A stretch of 31,932 nt of DNA from Bimuria novae-zelandiae CBS 107.79 (taxonomy: Eukaryota > Ascomycota > Dothideomycetes > Pleosporales > Didymosphaeriaceae). The DNA lies in NCBI GenBank assembly GCA_010015655.1, contig ML976656.1, positions 289,836 through 321,767 of the forward strand. The letters run 5' to 3'. The translations under genes and the position numbers were made by a program. Positions 1 through 11,105 of this stretch are shown piece after piece; the first letter of the stretch is position 1; every line of letters begins with the position of its first letter. The notes beneath the pieces were generated by a model, which was not told the origin of the DNA, searched no databases, and saw nothing but the letters and a program-made list of their open reading frames with translations.

Positions 1-265
1 CGGGCGCGACGATGGTGTCTTCGGGTCGCGACTCTCGAACGCGCGCTTCGAATGTGGGGGCCTGGGACGCGCTCGCTAGGGCTTGGAGGACGTTCGTAAT
101 AGGTTGAGGTGGAGGTGGAGGAGAAGGAGAAGGTGGCAATTGAGATGGCTGCTGGGAGTCAACATTGATGGGCTGGCTGGCAGTGCCGCGAGGGCGCTTG
201 TTCGGGCCAGAAGGGCCAGCTTTTGTGCGCTTTTTCGCGTCTTTGTTAGTAGGTTTGGGCGGCAT
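1..265 (-). CDS. Partial ORF, N-terminus of a possible hAT-type transposase
   Basis: A reverse-strand reading frame starts with ATG at 265-263 and stays open for 88 codons to the left window edge, so only the N-terminus is visible. It begins MPPKPTNKDAKKRTK, continues through a basic segment and then a Ser/Pro/Gln-rich stretch with a run of prolines, and ends in a more ordered part containing TFEARVRESRPEDTIVAP. Disordered, basic MPPK-type N-termini of this kind are common in fungal hAT transposases. The upstream region (about 500-640) carries dense short direct and inverted repeats like hAT subterminal repeats, which supports the idea. No zinc finger or catalytic region is inside the window, so the family call is inference. 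It could instead be another nuclear protein with a disordered N-terminus. The forward frame over the same bases is a shadow. Confidence 0.45.
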   Translation of the reverse strand, partial: MPPKPTNKDAKKRTKAGPSGPNKRPRGTASQPINVDSQQPSQLPPSPSPPPPPQPITNVLQALASASQAPTFEARVRESRPEDTIVAP

Positions 266-500
266 AGCGACGGTGATCGTGAGGCAGAAATAATAACTCT
301 AAGAACTAATTGTGGGTGAAGAATTCAACATTGAGATAGGTGGGCAAGCATATGGGATAAACGCGTTGGGTGGCTGGCGGAGCGCTAGTACTAATCGATA
401 AAAACTCAACACCAAGAAAGTATCGTGAGATAGCTTTTACTGCAAAATCAATCGCCTCACGCCCTATCGCGGCCCCCATCTCCCGCCTGCCTGCCCGCAC

Positions 501-640
501 ATCAAGCCTATCAAGCCTATCAAGCCTATCAAGCCTTCAAGCTTTCTGCTTGCGGCTTGCTGGCTTGATTCTACTTTTGCTAACAGTTTGGCTGGCTGGA
601 TTGAATACCTCAAGCCTCAAGCCAGCCAGCCAGCTATCAA
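501..640. repeat. Subterminal-type repeat cluster (AAGCC / GGCTTG, 11-bp inverted repeat)
   Basis: Four perfect tandem copies of the 9-mer ATCAAGCCT occupy 501-536. The complementary word GGCTTGAT follows at 562-569. An 11-bp inverted repeat, TGGCTGGCTGG at 589-599 and CCAGCCAGCCA at 622-632, flanks a 22-nt loop, and CTCAAGC words recur at 609-621. Clusters of short words in both orientations near one end are typical of hAT subterminal regions that bind transposase. The cluster lies just upstream of the reverse-strand ORF that starts at 265, so it may be the right end of that element. The outer terminal inverted repeat and the 8-bp target duplication cannot be identified because the other end is outside the window. 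Confidence 0.6.
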
Positions 641-2288
641 GCTTAGCTGGATTGTTGCCAAGTCTGCTCGCCTGATGGCAAGAGCAGCTATCTCGCGTAC
701 CTTCAAGGGAGCAGCAACGTATATATGCAAAAATTTAACCATCTTGTCTATGGTCTTTCGTCGCCAAACCAATGCTCATAAACCGATCCGTTATCAAGCA
801 TCCAACGTCAGGAAACCTGTAACAAGCGGAGCTTTTCGAAGTGTAAAATTACCTGTACATGAGATCATATCGACCTATCGAGTCAATGCGATCATCTCGC
901 ATGCTGTGAGCTATCCTACTGAGAGCCAGCGGCAAGTCGGCAAAAGCAAGCCCCGACCTATAATAGTACTATCACAGCGCCGTCTATTCGGGTTTCTTTG
1001 CGATTGGAGAGAAGGATAGCTACGTTGAAAAACGCGCACCTGGGGTATTGCTAGACCGCGGAATAGAAGCCGTTGGCTGAGCTAACGACGGAGAACCTTG
1101 GTATCGCAAAACGGCTTAAAGCTCGGGACTTGCATGTGCAACAGACGGAAACGAGGTGCTGTGTTGTTGAACTGATGACTCTATGAACCACGAAGTTGGG
1201 GACGGTGATTTGAGTGCATTCTGGCGTGTGTATATTTTGGTGTCTCATCCAATTAACTTGGAAAGATGCGGACAAAGGTCTACGAGATGAACACTGCTCG
1301 TTCACTGACTGTAAAGGGTCAGGTTTTTGGTGCCGACTTTGGCCCTCTGGCCGGAATAATAGCGTTTATCTATTCGCTCACAGATTCGGAAGGAGGACAA
1401 AAATAGAGTAACGAACCACGATACGAGCGTGCGCTAGCGACATGGGTGTTATTGACTCCCTCGGCCGGTAGATCTACTCGTAGAAATGGCAATTAGGTAT
1501 AGGATTTTGCCAATAGCTCTGTGATTACCGCGAGTTAGGGGGGCCGATCTTTTGTAGTGCTCTGGTCCCTTCTCGTAGCCGCTCTCGTCCCTTCTTAACA
1601 GAAACAAAAACGTGCTTACTTTGAAACCAGATTCTACTGTAGCTTCGCTTGTAGTTTCAGTCCTCGTAAAACTTCTCAGCTTCTCTCTGTTCGCTGTTCG
1701 ATGTGCAACGTGGATCACGCTAAGCAAGTGTGGCTTCCCGTAGAAGCGGGGCTGAGCTCTCCCACATCCCCGCACCTGCAGCTGGGGCTGTGCTGTCGTC
1801 CAACCCGGGTCAATTCACCTCGTTAGATTCGCTAATAGTAACAAAGACTGGTCGCCAGCATGGCTCGCTGCCAGCTGCTCAGCTTCGCAAAGAGCGAACC
1901 TCCTTCTCCACCAGGCTCCAGCCCACACCATTGCACACCAGTGAATAATCGACACTGTGGAGTTGTATTGTTTGAGCATGGTACTGCAGCACTTTCGCGT
2001 CATTGATAGCGGTACACTCCGGATAGTTCACTAGCTGCAGCATGCTTTCTGCGGACACCGGCCCCGCTCTCCATATCTATTACTCGAGTCAACATTAAGA
2101 TCATCAGTCACCTTGGTTTGAACTCTCATTTCAAATCGCCTGGCATCCTGTTATTACGCGTCCTCGAGACAAGAACCTATCATTCCTGAACTGTACCCAC
2201 CACACAACCGTTCTGACACAGCGTTGGCTGTGCCGATAGGGCTTTGTCGTCTAAGCCTATATACACAGCGGCCGGACTATCCGTAACA
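641..2288. other. Gene-free stretch, 1.6 kb
   Basis: No reading frame here looks like a real protein. The longest are 588-1019 (+) and 1449-1775 (-). Both lack low-complexity or conserved blocks, have no plausible splice partners, and show arbitrary composition. The last 150 bases (about 2140-2288) are C-rich with ACCCACCACACAACC-type sequence, as expected for a fungal 5' untranslated region, and probably belong to the membrane-protein gene at 2289. The rest may include decayed mobile-element sequence, but no repeat pair was seen. Confidence 0.5.
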
Positions 2289-3359
2289 ATGCCCCGGAGC
2301 GACCGAGGTGATGCTGGAAAGAGAAGAGGCGACGGCCACCCTCCCTGGGTGACTGACGACGATCAGATGGCTTCCTCGTCACTCACTGCAACAGCTCATC
2401 GTCCCATACCCACGGATGAGGACGACAACAACGACCATTCCTATGGCCCACCATCATTAGTGACCTGGGGAAAACCATCCTCGATCCCACCTTGGTCCCC
2501 GCCATGGGAATTGCCATGGTTTAGCAGCATCTATGCGCGTCCAGATACTCTAGTTACATCCACAGCCAGTACTACCTCATCGCACGCAGTATACCAAGGC
2601 ATGCCAACCGCAACGAGCGTTGCATCGGTATCCGAGATTCTACCAAGTGCTACAGTATCAGCCACAGTTGCGCCTGGTTTCGGAGGGTCAATAGGCGACA
2701 CCGAGAGGAAACAGGACTCCGAATCTAACGTAGGTGTGTACGCTGCCGCAGGCGTTGTACCAGTCTTTATGATCTGCATCATCGGATTCGGTGTGTTCTT
2801 TTGCCTTCAAAGGCGAAGGAAGCAAAGGCAGATCGCGGCCGCGCAAGCCAATGTCCAGGAGATGAAGTTCCAACAACCGACCGTGCAGGCATATGCGGCT
2901 CCGCCAGTGCCAGTATTACGAGGGCTGCCTTCATACGCTGCACCTCCAAACGATACACAGGCGCCAGCTTCACTACCACCTGTCATTCTAGGCCCAATAT
3001 CGGCGGGATCAGACGGCAGCTACATGACCGGGATCGATACTTCAGAGGTCTTGTCAACCCGGAGTGAACGAACAGGATTAGGGGATCCGTTTGCGGACGG
3101 CAACAGTCTTCTCGAAGAGCCACCGCCACCGTATAAGCCTCGCAGTATTGTTTCACACAAAAGCAGCTTAGGGATGCCTCGCTCGTCACTATCCATGTCG
3201 TCGCAACACTCTGGGGCCTCTCAAAGGTCAAGGGTTCCGCCCCTGCGAAACCCGTTCGAGGACCCTCGCGAGGATGACAATGCAGTGTCGCAGATGTCGG
3301 GCTCGACGCTGAACAGGAACCAAGACAACGTGTCCGCCGTGTCCGACCTTTCGCATTAA
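2289..3359 (+). CDS. Orphan single-pass membrane protein with Ser/Thr-rich ectodomain and PPPY motif
   Basis: One intronless frame of 356 codons begins at the ATG at 2289 (MPRSDRGDAG); the frame is open upstream only through non-ATG codons. Residues 1-145 are polar, with a Trp/Pro-rich patch (WGKPSSIPPWSPPW) and Ser/Thr-rich sequence. One hydrophobic helix spans about 149-173 (GVYAAAGVVPVFMICIIGF) and is followed directly by a basic stop-transfer cluster, RRRKQR. The remaining 180 residues are disordered, Pro/Ser-rich and end acidic. There is no N-terminal signal peptide, so the helix probably acts as a signal anchor with the N-terminus outside (inference). The tail contains EEPPPPYKPR, a PPxY motif of the kind bound by WW domains of Rsp5-type ubiquitin ligases, which suggests regulated endocytic turnover. 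The layout resembles fungal Mid2/Skg6-like surface proteins, but I recognise no named domain. Function unknown. Confidence 0.8.
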   Translation: MPRSDRGDAGKRRGDGHPPWVTDDDQMASSSLTATAHRPIPTDEDDNNDHSYGPPSLVTWGKPSSIPPWSPPWELPWFSSIYARPDTLVTSTASTTSSHAVYQGMPTATSVASVSEILPSATVSATVAPGFGGSIGDTERKQDSESNVGVYAAAGVVPVFMICIIGFGVFFCLQRRRKQRQIAAAQANVQEMKFQQPTVQAYAAPPVPVLRGLPSYAAPPNDTQAPASLPPVILGPISAGSDGSYMTGIDTSEVLSTRSERTGLGDPFADGNSLLEEPPPPYKPRSIVSHKSSLGMPRSSLSMSSQHSGASQRSRVPPLRNPFEDPREDDNAVSQMSGSTLNRNQDNVSAVSDLSH

Positions 3360-5426
3360 CAAGACCCCGAGGTGGGAAGGGGCAACTAAGTCTTACGGTC
3401 TCATCGTACTCAATGGCCGGGTAAAAGCCTGTACACCCTGCGTTAGTTCAGGATACACGAGCAAAGACCGACTGTAATCATGTTCTGGTCCGAATGCTTC
3501 ATGGTCTATCGCGTCTTTCACACAATGGTTTCGCACCACGGCCTGCGGAAGGCGTCCGGCATCTAGGAGTTATGTGTTGTCTGGGTTTGCTGCTCCTGCT
3601 TTTTAGACGACTCGGTTGAGCATGTTCGTATCTACATTATGGTGGTTACAACCGTCTTGTCTTTCCTTTTGGAAAGCGTGGGATCTCGGCATTCCGTTTT
3701 GGCTGACTCGGATGTTGAATCAATGAGATGACGGCAGGGTTGCATAAATATGGAGTTATATATAGCAAACGACATCAATGCACTGCGTTCCCGAGTCGAT
3801 CTTTGGTAGCGAACCGCAGTTCTCCTCGCATCTGTTTGGTCCATTTGTACCTGCACAGCGGCAATAGAGGTCAGTAAATCGGCCCCTCACGTCGAAGAAC
3901 GAATGGGGTTCCGCCTGGTGAAAAGGAGAAAGAGGGACAAGACAAGGCGTTGCTTCCCAATGGCGAAATTGTCCAGCTCCCTTGCTGCATAGGAGGGCTA
4001 GTGGTGGCGGCTGCAGGCGGGCTGGATGGGTATCGTACCTTGCATGAAGATGAGTGGATAAGCGAGCATGTGACGTGTAATCTGGCTAAGGTTAGGGTAC
4101 CACAGGGAAAAGGGCAGCTCCGCACTATTGCAAGACCATAAGCGCAATATGATTTCGATGTCTGTGATCTTTGTTGTTTCGAGCAGTGGCAGTTCAAGAG
4201 GCAAGTACCCAAGTCATCGCCACCAACTCTAGGGTCGCTCCTTCGCGGGCCTCTTCCGCTCTTAAGCCTCACGCGATCAGGATGAGGAATGGTCGCCCTA
4301 CGCCAACACGAGTGGTAATTCGCCCGGCTCCAGAAAGGAGACGCACTGAGCGCGATTGGCCGCGTTTCAATATGGGATTTCCAGAAATGCAGGGTGCAGG
4401 CTCGCTAGGGCCTGGCTCCGAGCATAGGGCAGATAGAGTTGCCAGCTGGACAGGCGTGATAGGCTGCCCATTTGCTGCTTCGAGTTGGTGAAGTTCGCTT
4501 TAGGATCATCATCCTGCCTGACGGAGAGCTGTCTGGAGGGCATGTTGAGCAGGACGGCGGAGCATCCGGAGAACGTCAGGCAGGCTGGAGTAGTGGATCG
4601 CTCGCAGCACTGTGCTAGTACACCGCCAGCGTATTCTCAAGATGCTGCCGACCACCTATCGCAATCCCCATCAGCTGCCCTCGTAACCGTGCCGGCACGC
4701 CATTCAACCTTCGCGCATCATTCCCTCGGACGCGGCTAACCGCTCGGCCTATCGTAATGCTCGCTTTGCGCCGAGCTGCGGCGGAGGCTTCTCACCTCCG
4801 CTGCCTCTGTGAATGCCCTCATGGCCAGCCCCTGCCAATAATGAAGCCCTTCTCCATGCATCCCTACGACCATGCCAGGCCGCTACGGCACGGTACCTGA
4901 TCTGCACGCTCCCTAGGCTCAGGAGTGCTGCTTTCCTGAAAGGTTGCGTGCGGTCGTCGCCGGGCCACCGTCGGTACGTCTAATAATTCCTGGTTGCTGC
5001 CAGTAATTCTTTGCATACTTCCCCGGCCCCACTGGCCTCGCTACGTAAAGAAAAACGTACCGGTCAGTCCAAAGGAGCGGTCAGAGCTTTTCACCCCTCC
5101 AGAGCCTTGCCTTGGAGACGTTGACGCTGCTGCTGTCAACCCCCTTCGTGTGGCTTCGTACCTGCAGCAACGTCTCACAACGCCCCAGGCACCACCTCTT
5201 CGGACGTCACCCAGCGTCAACGTATCACAGCGGCTCTACCCTGTCCGTCTGCATTGTCTCTGCTCTAGGTCGAAAGACAGCAGGACTCCAGCTGGGGCGT
5301 CCCTCCACCACCGTTCTCCTCCGCCGCCGTCGACGCCCACCGTCCCCCCTTCGACTTCGACCGCCGCCCGGGACGAGCTCTGCTACATGATCTCCGCGGT
5401 ACCGAACCTGTTTCACCGGCTTTGCT
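3360..5426. other. Long intergenic region with C-rich leader of the PHD-finger gene
   Basis: About 2 kb without a supported gene. Frames at 3871-4272 (-), 4171-4491 (+), 4485-4739 (+) and 4994-5458 (+) have no recognisable sequence and overlap one another in conflicting frames. From about 5090 to 5400 the forward strand is strongly pyrimidine- and C-rich (CCTCCGCCGCCG-type runs), which fits a long promoter or 5' untranslated leader for the regulatory gene starting at 5427. Nothing resembling an RNA gene or repeat was seen. Confidence 0.5.
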
Positions 5427-8044
5427 ATGAGTCTGGATCATTACATATATGGGTATGAGCTTCCCTCTTCAAGGCACAAGCTCTGCGTCCCCGACACCCA
5501 GCGGGCTTCGCGGGACACGATGACGCTGGAAGCCGGTAGAGGAAGTTTTGGACCGAACACCGGGCAACAGTCATGGCTGGCTCTTCTGCATGTCTGCAAT
5601 GCCCCATTTGCTTCATGGGGTTGCCCAATTGAGGTGTAGTCCAGGCAGAGGGCAGGCAGCATCTGCACGGTCGCCGCCCCAAAGCTCTCTCCCGGCCCCA
5701 CAGTTATCACCCGTCACGTCCTGTTCACACCTATAATTGATTTTTGTATTAATTTTTCATATTGCTTCGATGCGTCTGTTATCCTCGTTCGCTTGCACCA
5801 CTAGTATACCCAAGCGTTTCAAAGCTAACGGTCGGCCGTTTCGTTAGATCCTCGGACTGGCACCTACCCAGTCCCTCCTCCACACCAAAATCCACCGCCC
5901 CGGATTCGACGTTGAGGACGCCCAAAACCGATACGTTCCCTCAGTCACACTTTCTCGACGCCTGGTCAACCCCACGGGTCAATGGTCAGCAGACGCCTGC
6001 TCAGACGCCGACCTTAGCTTTTTCGACGCCTATAGAACGACCGTCGACGTCGCAGAGCCAGAAGGTTCGCACACCTGATGACCCTGCATTTCATGTCAAC
6101 CATTTCGCTGTGACCAACCTCCCATTGCCTCCAGTCGACCCCTCACGAAGGTTGGCATCTTCGCCCGATCCCCAATCCGTCAACCGTACTGGAGCGGCAG
6201 CGTCTCGACCCCGCCCACTCAGTATGGACACTTCGCAGATGCAGACACCGCCTCCCACCAGAGACGCAATGTCTCGGCGGCTTCAACAAAGCGCAGGAAG
6301 TGTTGCCACACCGAACACTGTGATTGCACGTACGCCAGCGCAGGTTCCGCCGGCTGATGGGCTTTTCAATCATACTCCACTTGGATATCCCAGCCTTCAA
6401 TTCTCGCCTGATATGGTTCAGTTCTCTAGCACGGGTCCAATGTCTGCGCCTCCTCTTCCTCATTCTCGTCTATTTTGGGATCAGTCTAGTGACGTCGCCC
6501 AGATGGATGTAGACATGCCGTATGCGTCCGACCCATTCGGTCCTACCCCGCACAAGATTGAAGGCAATCTGAATTGGCAAACTTTCCATACTCCTGTTAA
6601 TAATCAGATGAACTCTCAAGCATTCCAACCACTCCAAGGCTTGCCATCGCCCGGACCCGCATCATCTTTTGCCACAAGCAACGCCGACGATGGATCCAAC
6701 TCACGCCCAAACTCTTTCATATCGACTTCTGGTGGTGTTGATCCCAGTATGCTCTTCAGCTTCTCGAGCCCTGGGCCTTCCTCGTTCAACACTTCGGTGC
6801 CGGTGCCCAATCACCAAATTGAGACCAGACAACCATACGAGACGCAGCTCATCGACTCGTTGCGAGAGAGGGAGGAAGTCAAGAAGGTTAAGAGCCAGCA
6901 TTCTCGTACGAGCACCAACTCATCCAACGCATCATCCGAGGCCAGGCCCAATTTGCAGCGAAGCAACACCGATAGCGGTCTCAGGAAAAATAGACCTTTG
7001 TCTATGGAGTCACGCTCCTCCGGGTCGGCTGCTGCACACAACATTCCTCGACGTTCTTCGCCACTGAAACGGTCAAGTGGCGCCTCGCTCATGGCAATTC
7101 CTGAGGTGCGTAGACCTCGGACACGTCTGATTGTCGACGAGAATGGCAGAGCGCGGACAGAGACTGTGCCAGCCGACGAAGACGAAGAGCGAATGGAGAC
7201 ACGTAGGAACCCACAGGACTTGCGGAAGCAATACCCGGGGTTATGGACTGATGATGATAGTGACACGGAAGAGGACGAAGCTCCTCCAGTTGTTACACTG
7301 AGCCGTACCACGTCGTTCAATATGCCGCCGCAACGCCGCGCATCAAAGCATGCTCGCAATGACAGTAGCGAACTCCACCGATCGAACTCTTTCAAGATGG
7401 CAAGACCATCATCGAGACCCTCGTCCGGCGTCTTCGATAAGGCTTCTTTTGACACTGTTCGGCCTGTGAGGCGGGTTGCCGACAACGCTCACAGAAGGTT
7501 CAGCATGATGGACTTTCCTACTTCGTTCGATGACACCCAGGGAGGTGCGGACCAGCCGATGCCTGACTCTGCAGGGGATGCTATTGGAGCCTTGAAAAAG
7601 GCTGTGGAGGGCCGTCAGAAACAGCGTTCTGTTCAGAACACTCTCCAAGCTCACAACCAACGCTGGGCCCAAGCGTCAGCCGATCTCGCGCAGGGACAGT
7701 CCACCTTGTTCGATCCGTTCAACAACGCGTTCAGTGCTTCTCCCGCAAACACCTCGGATACGACCCTGACTACTCCATCGACTGACCGTAGCAGCATCTC
7801 AAACGAATCGACTCGATGCGTCTGCAATGGGATCGACGATGGTCGGCCCATGATTCTCTGCGAAAGCTGCAAAAACTGGCTGCATATGCCTTGTGTCGGG
7901 CTTCACGATAAAAACATACCTGCAGTATATGTTTGCGTCTTCTGCACTGGCCAAACGCCACTGGCTCGTGGCGGGAGGGTCAGAGGTCCCATGCCTGGAT
8001 TGTTCGATTCGCCGCTTACCCACAAATCGGTATACCGACGATGA
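5427..8044 (+). CDS. PHD-finger protein, probable chromatin reader
   Basis: Two exons are inferred: 5427-5452 (nine codons, the last split: MSLDHYIYG) and 5848-8044. The intron is 395 nt, with donor GTATGA, branch GCTAACG and acceptor GTTAG. The join GG|A keeps frame and leads straight into the conserved-looking SSDWHLPSPSSTPKS. The product is 740 residues. Most of it is disordered and Ser/Thr/Pro-rich, with many TP sites near the start (TPKTDTFPQ, TPAQTPT) and an acidic patch (WTDDDSDTEEDEAPP). The C-terminus holds a complete C4HC3 PHD finger at about 666-708, with metal ligands C666, C668, C680, C683, H688, C691, C705 and C708 and the tryptophan two residues before His. PHD fingers of this spacing bind histone H3 tails. 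It is probably nuclear, in a histone-modifying complex, though the partner is unknown. No second catalytic domain is seen. The exon-2 frame has no ATG before about residue 150, which supports the upstream exon. Confidence 0.85.
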
Positions 8045-8935
8045 CCCTTTCCAGGCATCCGACGATTACAGCGCCTTGTCACCGGTGAGAATGGTGATAT
8101 CAGTCCAATGTAAACTGCATTTTGGCAGATACAACGAGGCTTTTGGCAATAGGGTCATGCCAGCGCACTTTGGCCCCAAGTTTCACTCGCAACATCAGGA
8201 TACCCGAGGCCCAATTGACCGTTTCGATTTCCTTCTGCACACGCGACTTCTCGATTTCCAAATTTGTTGGCCGCATTGACTCCGGAGCGTTGATTGAGCG
8301 AATTAGCATGGATACAGTATCATACACCCTCACCGGTGCACCTTCTCGATGGTCCGTACAGGCAGCATCACGTCACAAGTCTGGGGACTGTGCTCTGTTG
8401 AATTCAGGCGGTACAGCACGGTCTCCAAGCTTTTCATCTGCGACTACACTTCCGATAATTGATTATCGCTCACCCGCCTCTCTCGGCACTGTCTCGATAT
8501 GTCCGACCACGCTGCGGGGCCTGGTTAATGCCCCGCTATTTCGCTCCTTGCTTGGAGGGTTGAGCACGTGGAAGTAATGCTGACAAGCATACGTTTTCCT
8601 TTTTCACTTTCCTTCGTTACGCTCCTTATGAAATATTGTATGAAGGGTCGCGGGATGATAATGTATGAGTGGAACATGAACAGATTGGACACGAAAGCAT
8701 GTGAGGGCCAGCCATGAAGTGTATATAGGCTATCGCGGGAATGAAGAAAAAGGGCCGACAGCCGCTCTGTCTGTCGCACACGTTGTTACCATGGAATGTT
8801 GAAGGTGATGTGTTGGAAGATTTGACTGCTTTGATCACTAAGCTCTCTAGCACTTGGCTAGCGTCATCGTTCCGGTTCTTAAGCCCGCTCAACATCTGCA
8901 CCGGCAATGGAACACAGCAAACTTGGAGCGCCAAC
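8045..8935. other. Intergenic region between PHD-finger and Aim3-like genes
   Basis: The frames at 7893-8279 (+) and 8122-8577 (+) overlap the end of the PHD gene or have no recognisable composition, so no gene is called. The first part probably holds the 3' end of the PHD transcript. The last 200-300 bases should hold the promoter and leader of the Aim3-like gene. No repeat or RNA gene was recognised. Confidence 0.45.
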
Positions 8936-10158
8936 ATGAGCGGCTTCAAAGGCATCACAAAAGGCGGATGGCACCCTGGAGGCAAGGGAGAAGGCGGCAA
9001 AGAGAGCTGGAGAGGGGACTTCAAGGGCATCAACACGGTGGTACGTCACACTGCTCTCGCACCCACCATGGCACGGTTTCACTGACGGGTGACCAGTCCG
9101 GTTGGAAGAACAAGGCGATGGGCAGGAGCGCAGCCCCTGGCAAAGAAGACCCTCATGAGCACGTCTCGGCACCGTTGTCTACCCTGAAAGATCCGGCTTC
9201 CTTCGGTCCTCCACCTAAGCATCGCGCATACTATGGAGATGCAGCAGGGCCGCCGCCACCACCGCCCCGCGCAACAAGAGAGCAAGAGGAGGCACGTCGA
9301 AGAGAAGAAGAGGAAGCGAACCGGCCGCCGGCGGGTCCATACACGGCAGATACTACGGGCTTGAGCACTGCGCACCTGCCCAAGCCGCCCGCCTTCAGAC
9401 CCAGCCAGACACCGCCTCCAGCCGTGGAGCTATCGACGAAGCCTAAACCAAAGCCCAGTCTACCCCCGCGACTGCCTCCGAGACAGAACTCGCACCCCGA
9501 CGCATATGCTCCCGCACCTCCACCGACGTACAACGAGGCCACACAGGACAGTGACGCTTCGGCAGGATACCTGAACCAAGGCGCACTGAACAGACTCGGC
9601 CAAGCAGGTGTAGCTGTGCCTGGGCTAGATATCGGACGCAATGCGTCCCCTCCAGTACCCCCGCGGCGGACTGCCTCACCTGCGGCTGCCTCTCCGACAG
9701 TTGCACCGAGCCGCAACAATTCACAGATGAATGAGCTGCAATCCCGCTTCTCGAACATGCGGACATCTTCATCCCCGTCCTCGCCTTCGACCGGAACAAC
9801 ATGGGCCGAAAAGCAGGCCGCTCTCAGGACGGCGAGCAATCTACAGAAAGACCCCTCCAAGGTCACCCTCTCGGATGCGCGCAGTGCGGCCTCGACAGCC
9901 AACAACTTCCGCGAACGGCACGGCGAACAGGTAGCAGCGGGGTGGAGGTCCGCAAGCAACTTGAACCAGAAGTACGACATCACGGGAAGGATCAACAGTC
10001 TGGCTTCGGGGTCGAAGGCGAGCCCGCCGCCGAGCCCTACGACTGGCAGTCTGGGGAAGAAGCCGCCGCCTCCGCCGCCGCCGCCGAAGAAGAAGGAATT
10101 GAGTAGTGGGATGGCGGAGCCGCCGCCGATACCATTGGGGAGTAAGCCCAAGTTTTGA
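8936..10158 (+). CDS. AIM3: Aim3-like cortical actin regulator, proline-rich
   Basis: Two exons, 8936-9040 and 9097-10158, are separated by a 56-nt intron (donor GTACGT, CACTGAC branch, CCAG acceptor); 388 residues. Exon 1 gives the conserved fungal N-terminus MSGFKGITKGGWHPGGKG followed by ESWRGDFKGINTV. Exon 2 starts SGWKNKAMG and contains HVSAPLSTLKDPASFGPP, a segment I recognise from Aim3-family proteins. The middle is full of SH3-type polyproline motifs (PPPPPP, PSLPPRLPPR, SPPVPPRR). A conserved block near the C-terminus (WAEKQAALRTASN, then SDARSAASTANNFRERHG) precedes a final polyproline run. In yeast, Aim3 sits at actin patches, binds the SH3 domain of Rvs167 and slows barbed-end filament growth. 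A similar role here is inference from family membership. The large reverse frame over 9231-10271 is a shadow of this Pro-rich sequence. Confidence 0.85.
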
Positions 10159-11105
10159 GTAGATGTATGTTTTGGATATGCAAGTGGTGTTGCTGTAAGC
10201 TGTAGAATATATACCCTACTACTACGGATTTTATATGTATATATTATACAGCGTGCGAGAGCGTCATCCAAGAGATTCCTGTTTGAAGATGAGTGAGGAT
10301 ATCCTAGAGATTCACTGGACTGTCATTGTAATCGAGTCAAGTTCGCCTACAACATGGTGGCTTTCTCGCCGTACAAAACTCGCGCTCCATCCATTGAAAG
10401 CTCGGACACGAGGGGCAGCACCAGGGTCCTGACATCCCTGCCGGGTTTTACCACCTCCTCCGCTGCTCCGTTCTGTACAGGTACCAGCCTGTCACCGCCT
10501 CGTGGAGCTAGAAGCGGAACCCGTGGCTTCCAAGTCCGGCCAGCGGCACGCATCAACGTCGTTGCTGGATGCAGCGATTCTTCCGAAGCGTCGACCAGTC
10601 GCTTGTCTTCGCGCGGCCGAGGCTTCTCGACGCAATTGAGGCGCTAGCCGTGCCGACTGGAACTAGTGCCTGTGCCTCTGATTTTTTAAGCCGGCCGGTC
10701 CTTTTTTTTTCTGGTGCTCAACCGCCTTGGGAGCGAGCGTGTGCATCTGTGTGGGCCAGCGACGTGTCAATCACTCTTGTTCATCATTGCGTATTAATAG
10801 GTGTCTCTGTGTGTGTGTTTTTTTTTATTTTTTGTTGGGATCGATTGCAGCGTTGAGAAAAGGAATTGGAAAAGTCGTGTGCCTGGCTGGTCAGGATTGT
10901 CGAGGTATGTCGTCACTGCTCTGGCCCGTCAAGATGGAGCAAGCAAACAGGAGCGCGTGTCTTGGGCTGATGGTTTCTCTCACTTTGTAGCCCAGTCTGA
11001 GAGTGCTCCAACGCAATTGACATCCAACGCGCGCTCTGCCTCCGTTTCCGCGCATCCTACAACAACAACAGCCAAACACGTCGGCGCCGCAGTCGCACTC
11101 ACACC
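10159..11105. other. Intergenic region and leader of the elongase gene
   Basis: No gene is supported. The stretch contains T-rich tracts around 10700-10710 and 10819-10832 and a short GT-rich run (TGTGTGTGTTTTTTTT), common in fungal promoters. The part nearest the elongase start holds a likely leader intron (10905-10990). The reverse frame 10347-10556 and the forward frames 10354-10647 and 10569-10856 overlap each other and look random. Confidence 0.45.
10905..10990 (+). other. Probable 5' UTR intron of the elongase gene
   Basis: GTATGT donor at 10905, a GGGCTGATGG branch-like site about 30 nt before the end, and a pyrimidine-rich CTCACTTTGTAG acceptor ending at 10990; 86 nt. It lies wholly upstream of the ATG at 11106, so it would affect only the leader. 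Transcript evidence is absent. Confidence 0.4.

Noticed and set aside
501..536. CRISPR-like array
   Set aside because: Units are 9 nt in direct tandem without spacers, in a eukaryotic context; better explained as transposon subterminal repeats.
588..1019. 143-codon forward frame near the repeat cluster
   Set aside because: Starts inside the subterminal repeats, with no recognisable motif or splice support.
5762..5850. PHD gene starting at the 5' end of the long frame
   Set aside because: That start is TTG, not ATG, and the segment contains intron signals; the spliced start at 5427 fits frame and splice phase.
6811..7485. 224-codon reverse-strand frame
   Set aside because: Shadow of the PHD-finger gene's disordered middle.
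9231..10271. 346-codon reverse-strand frame
   Set aside because: Shadow of the Pro/Ser-rich Aim3-like exon; Gly/Ala/Leu composition mirrors polyproline codons, and the forward exon has conserved motifs and a matching intron.
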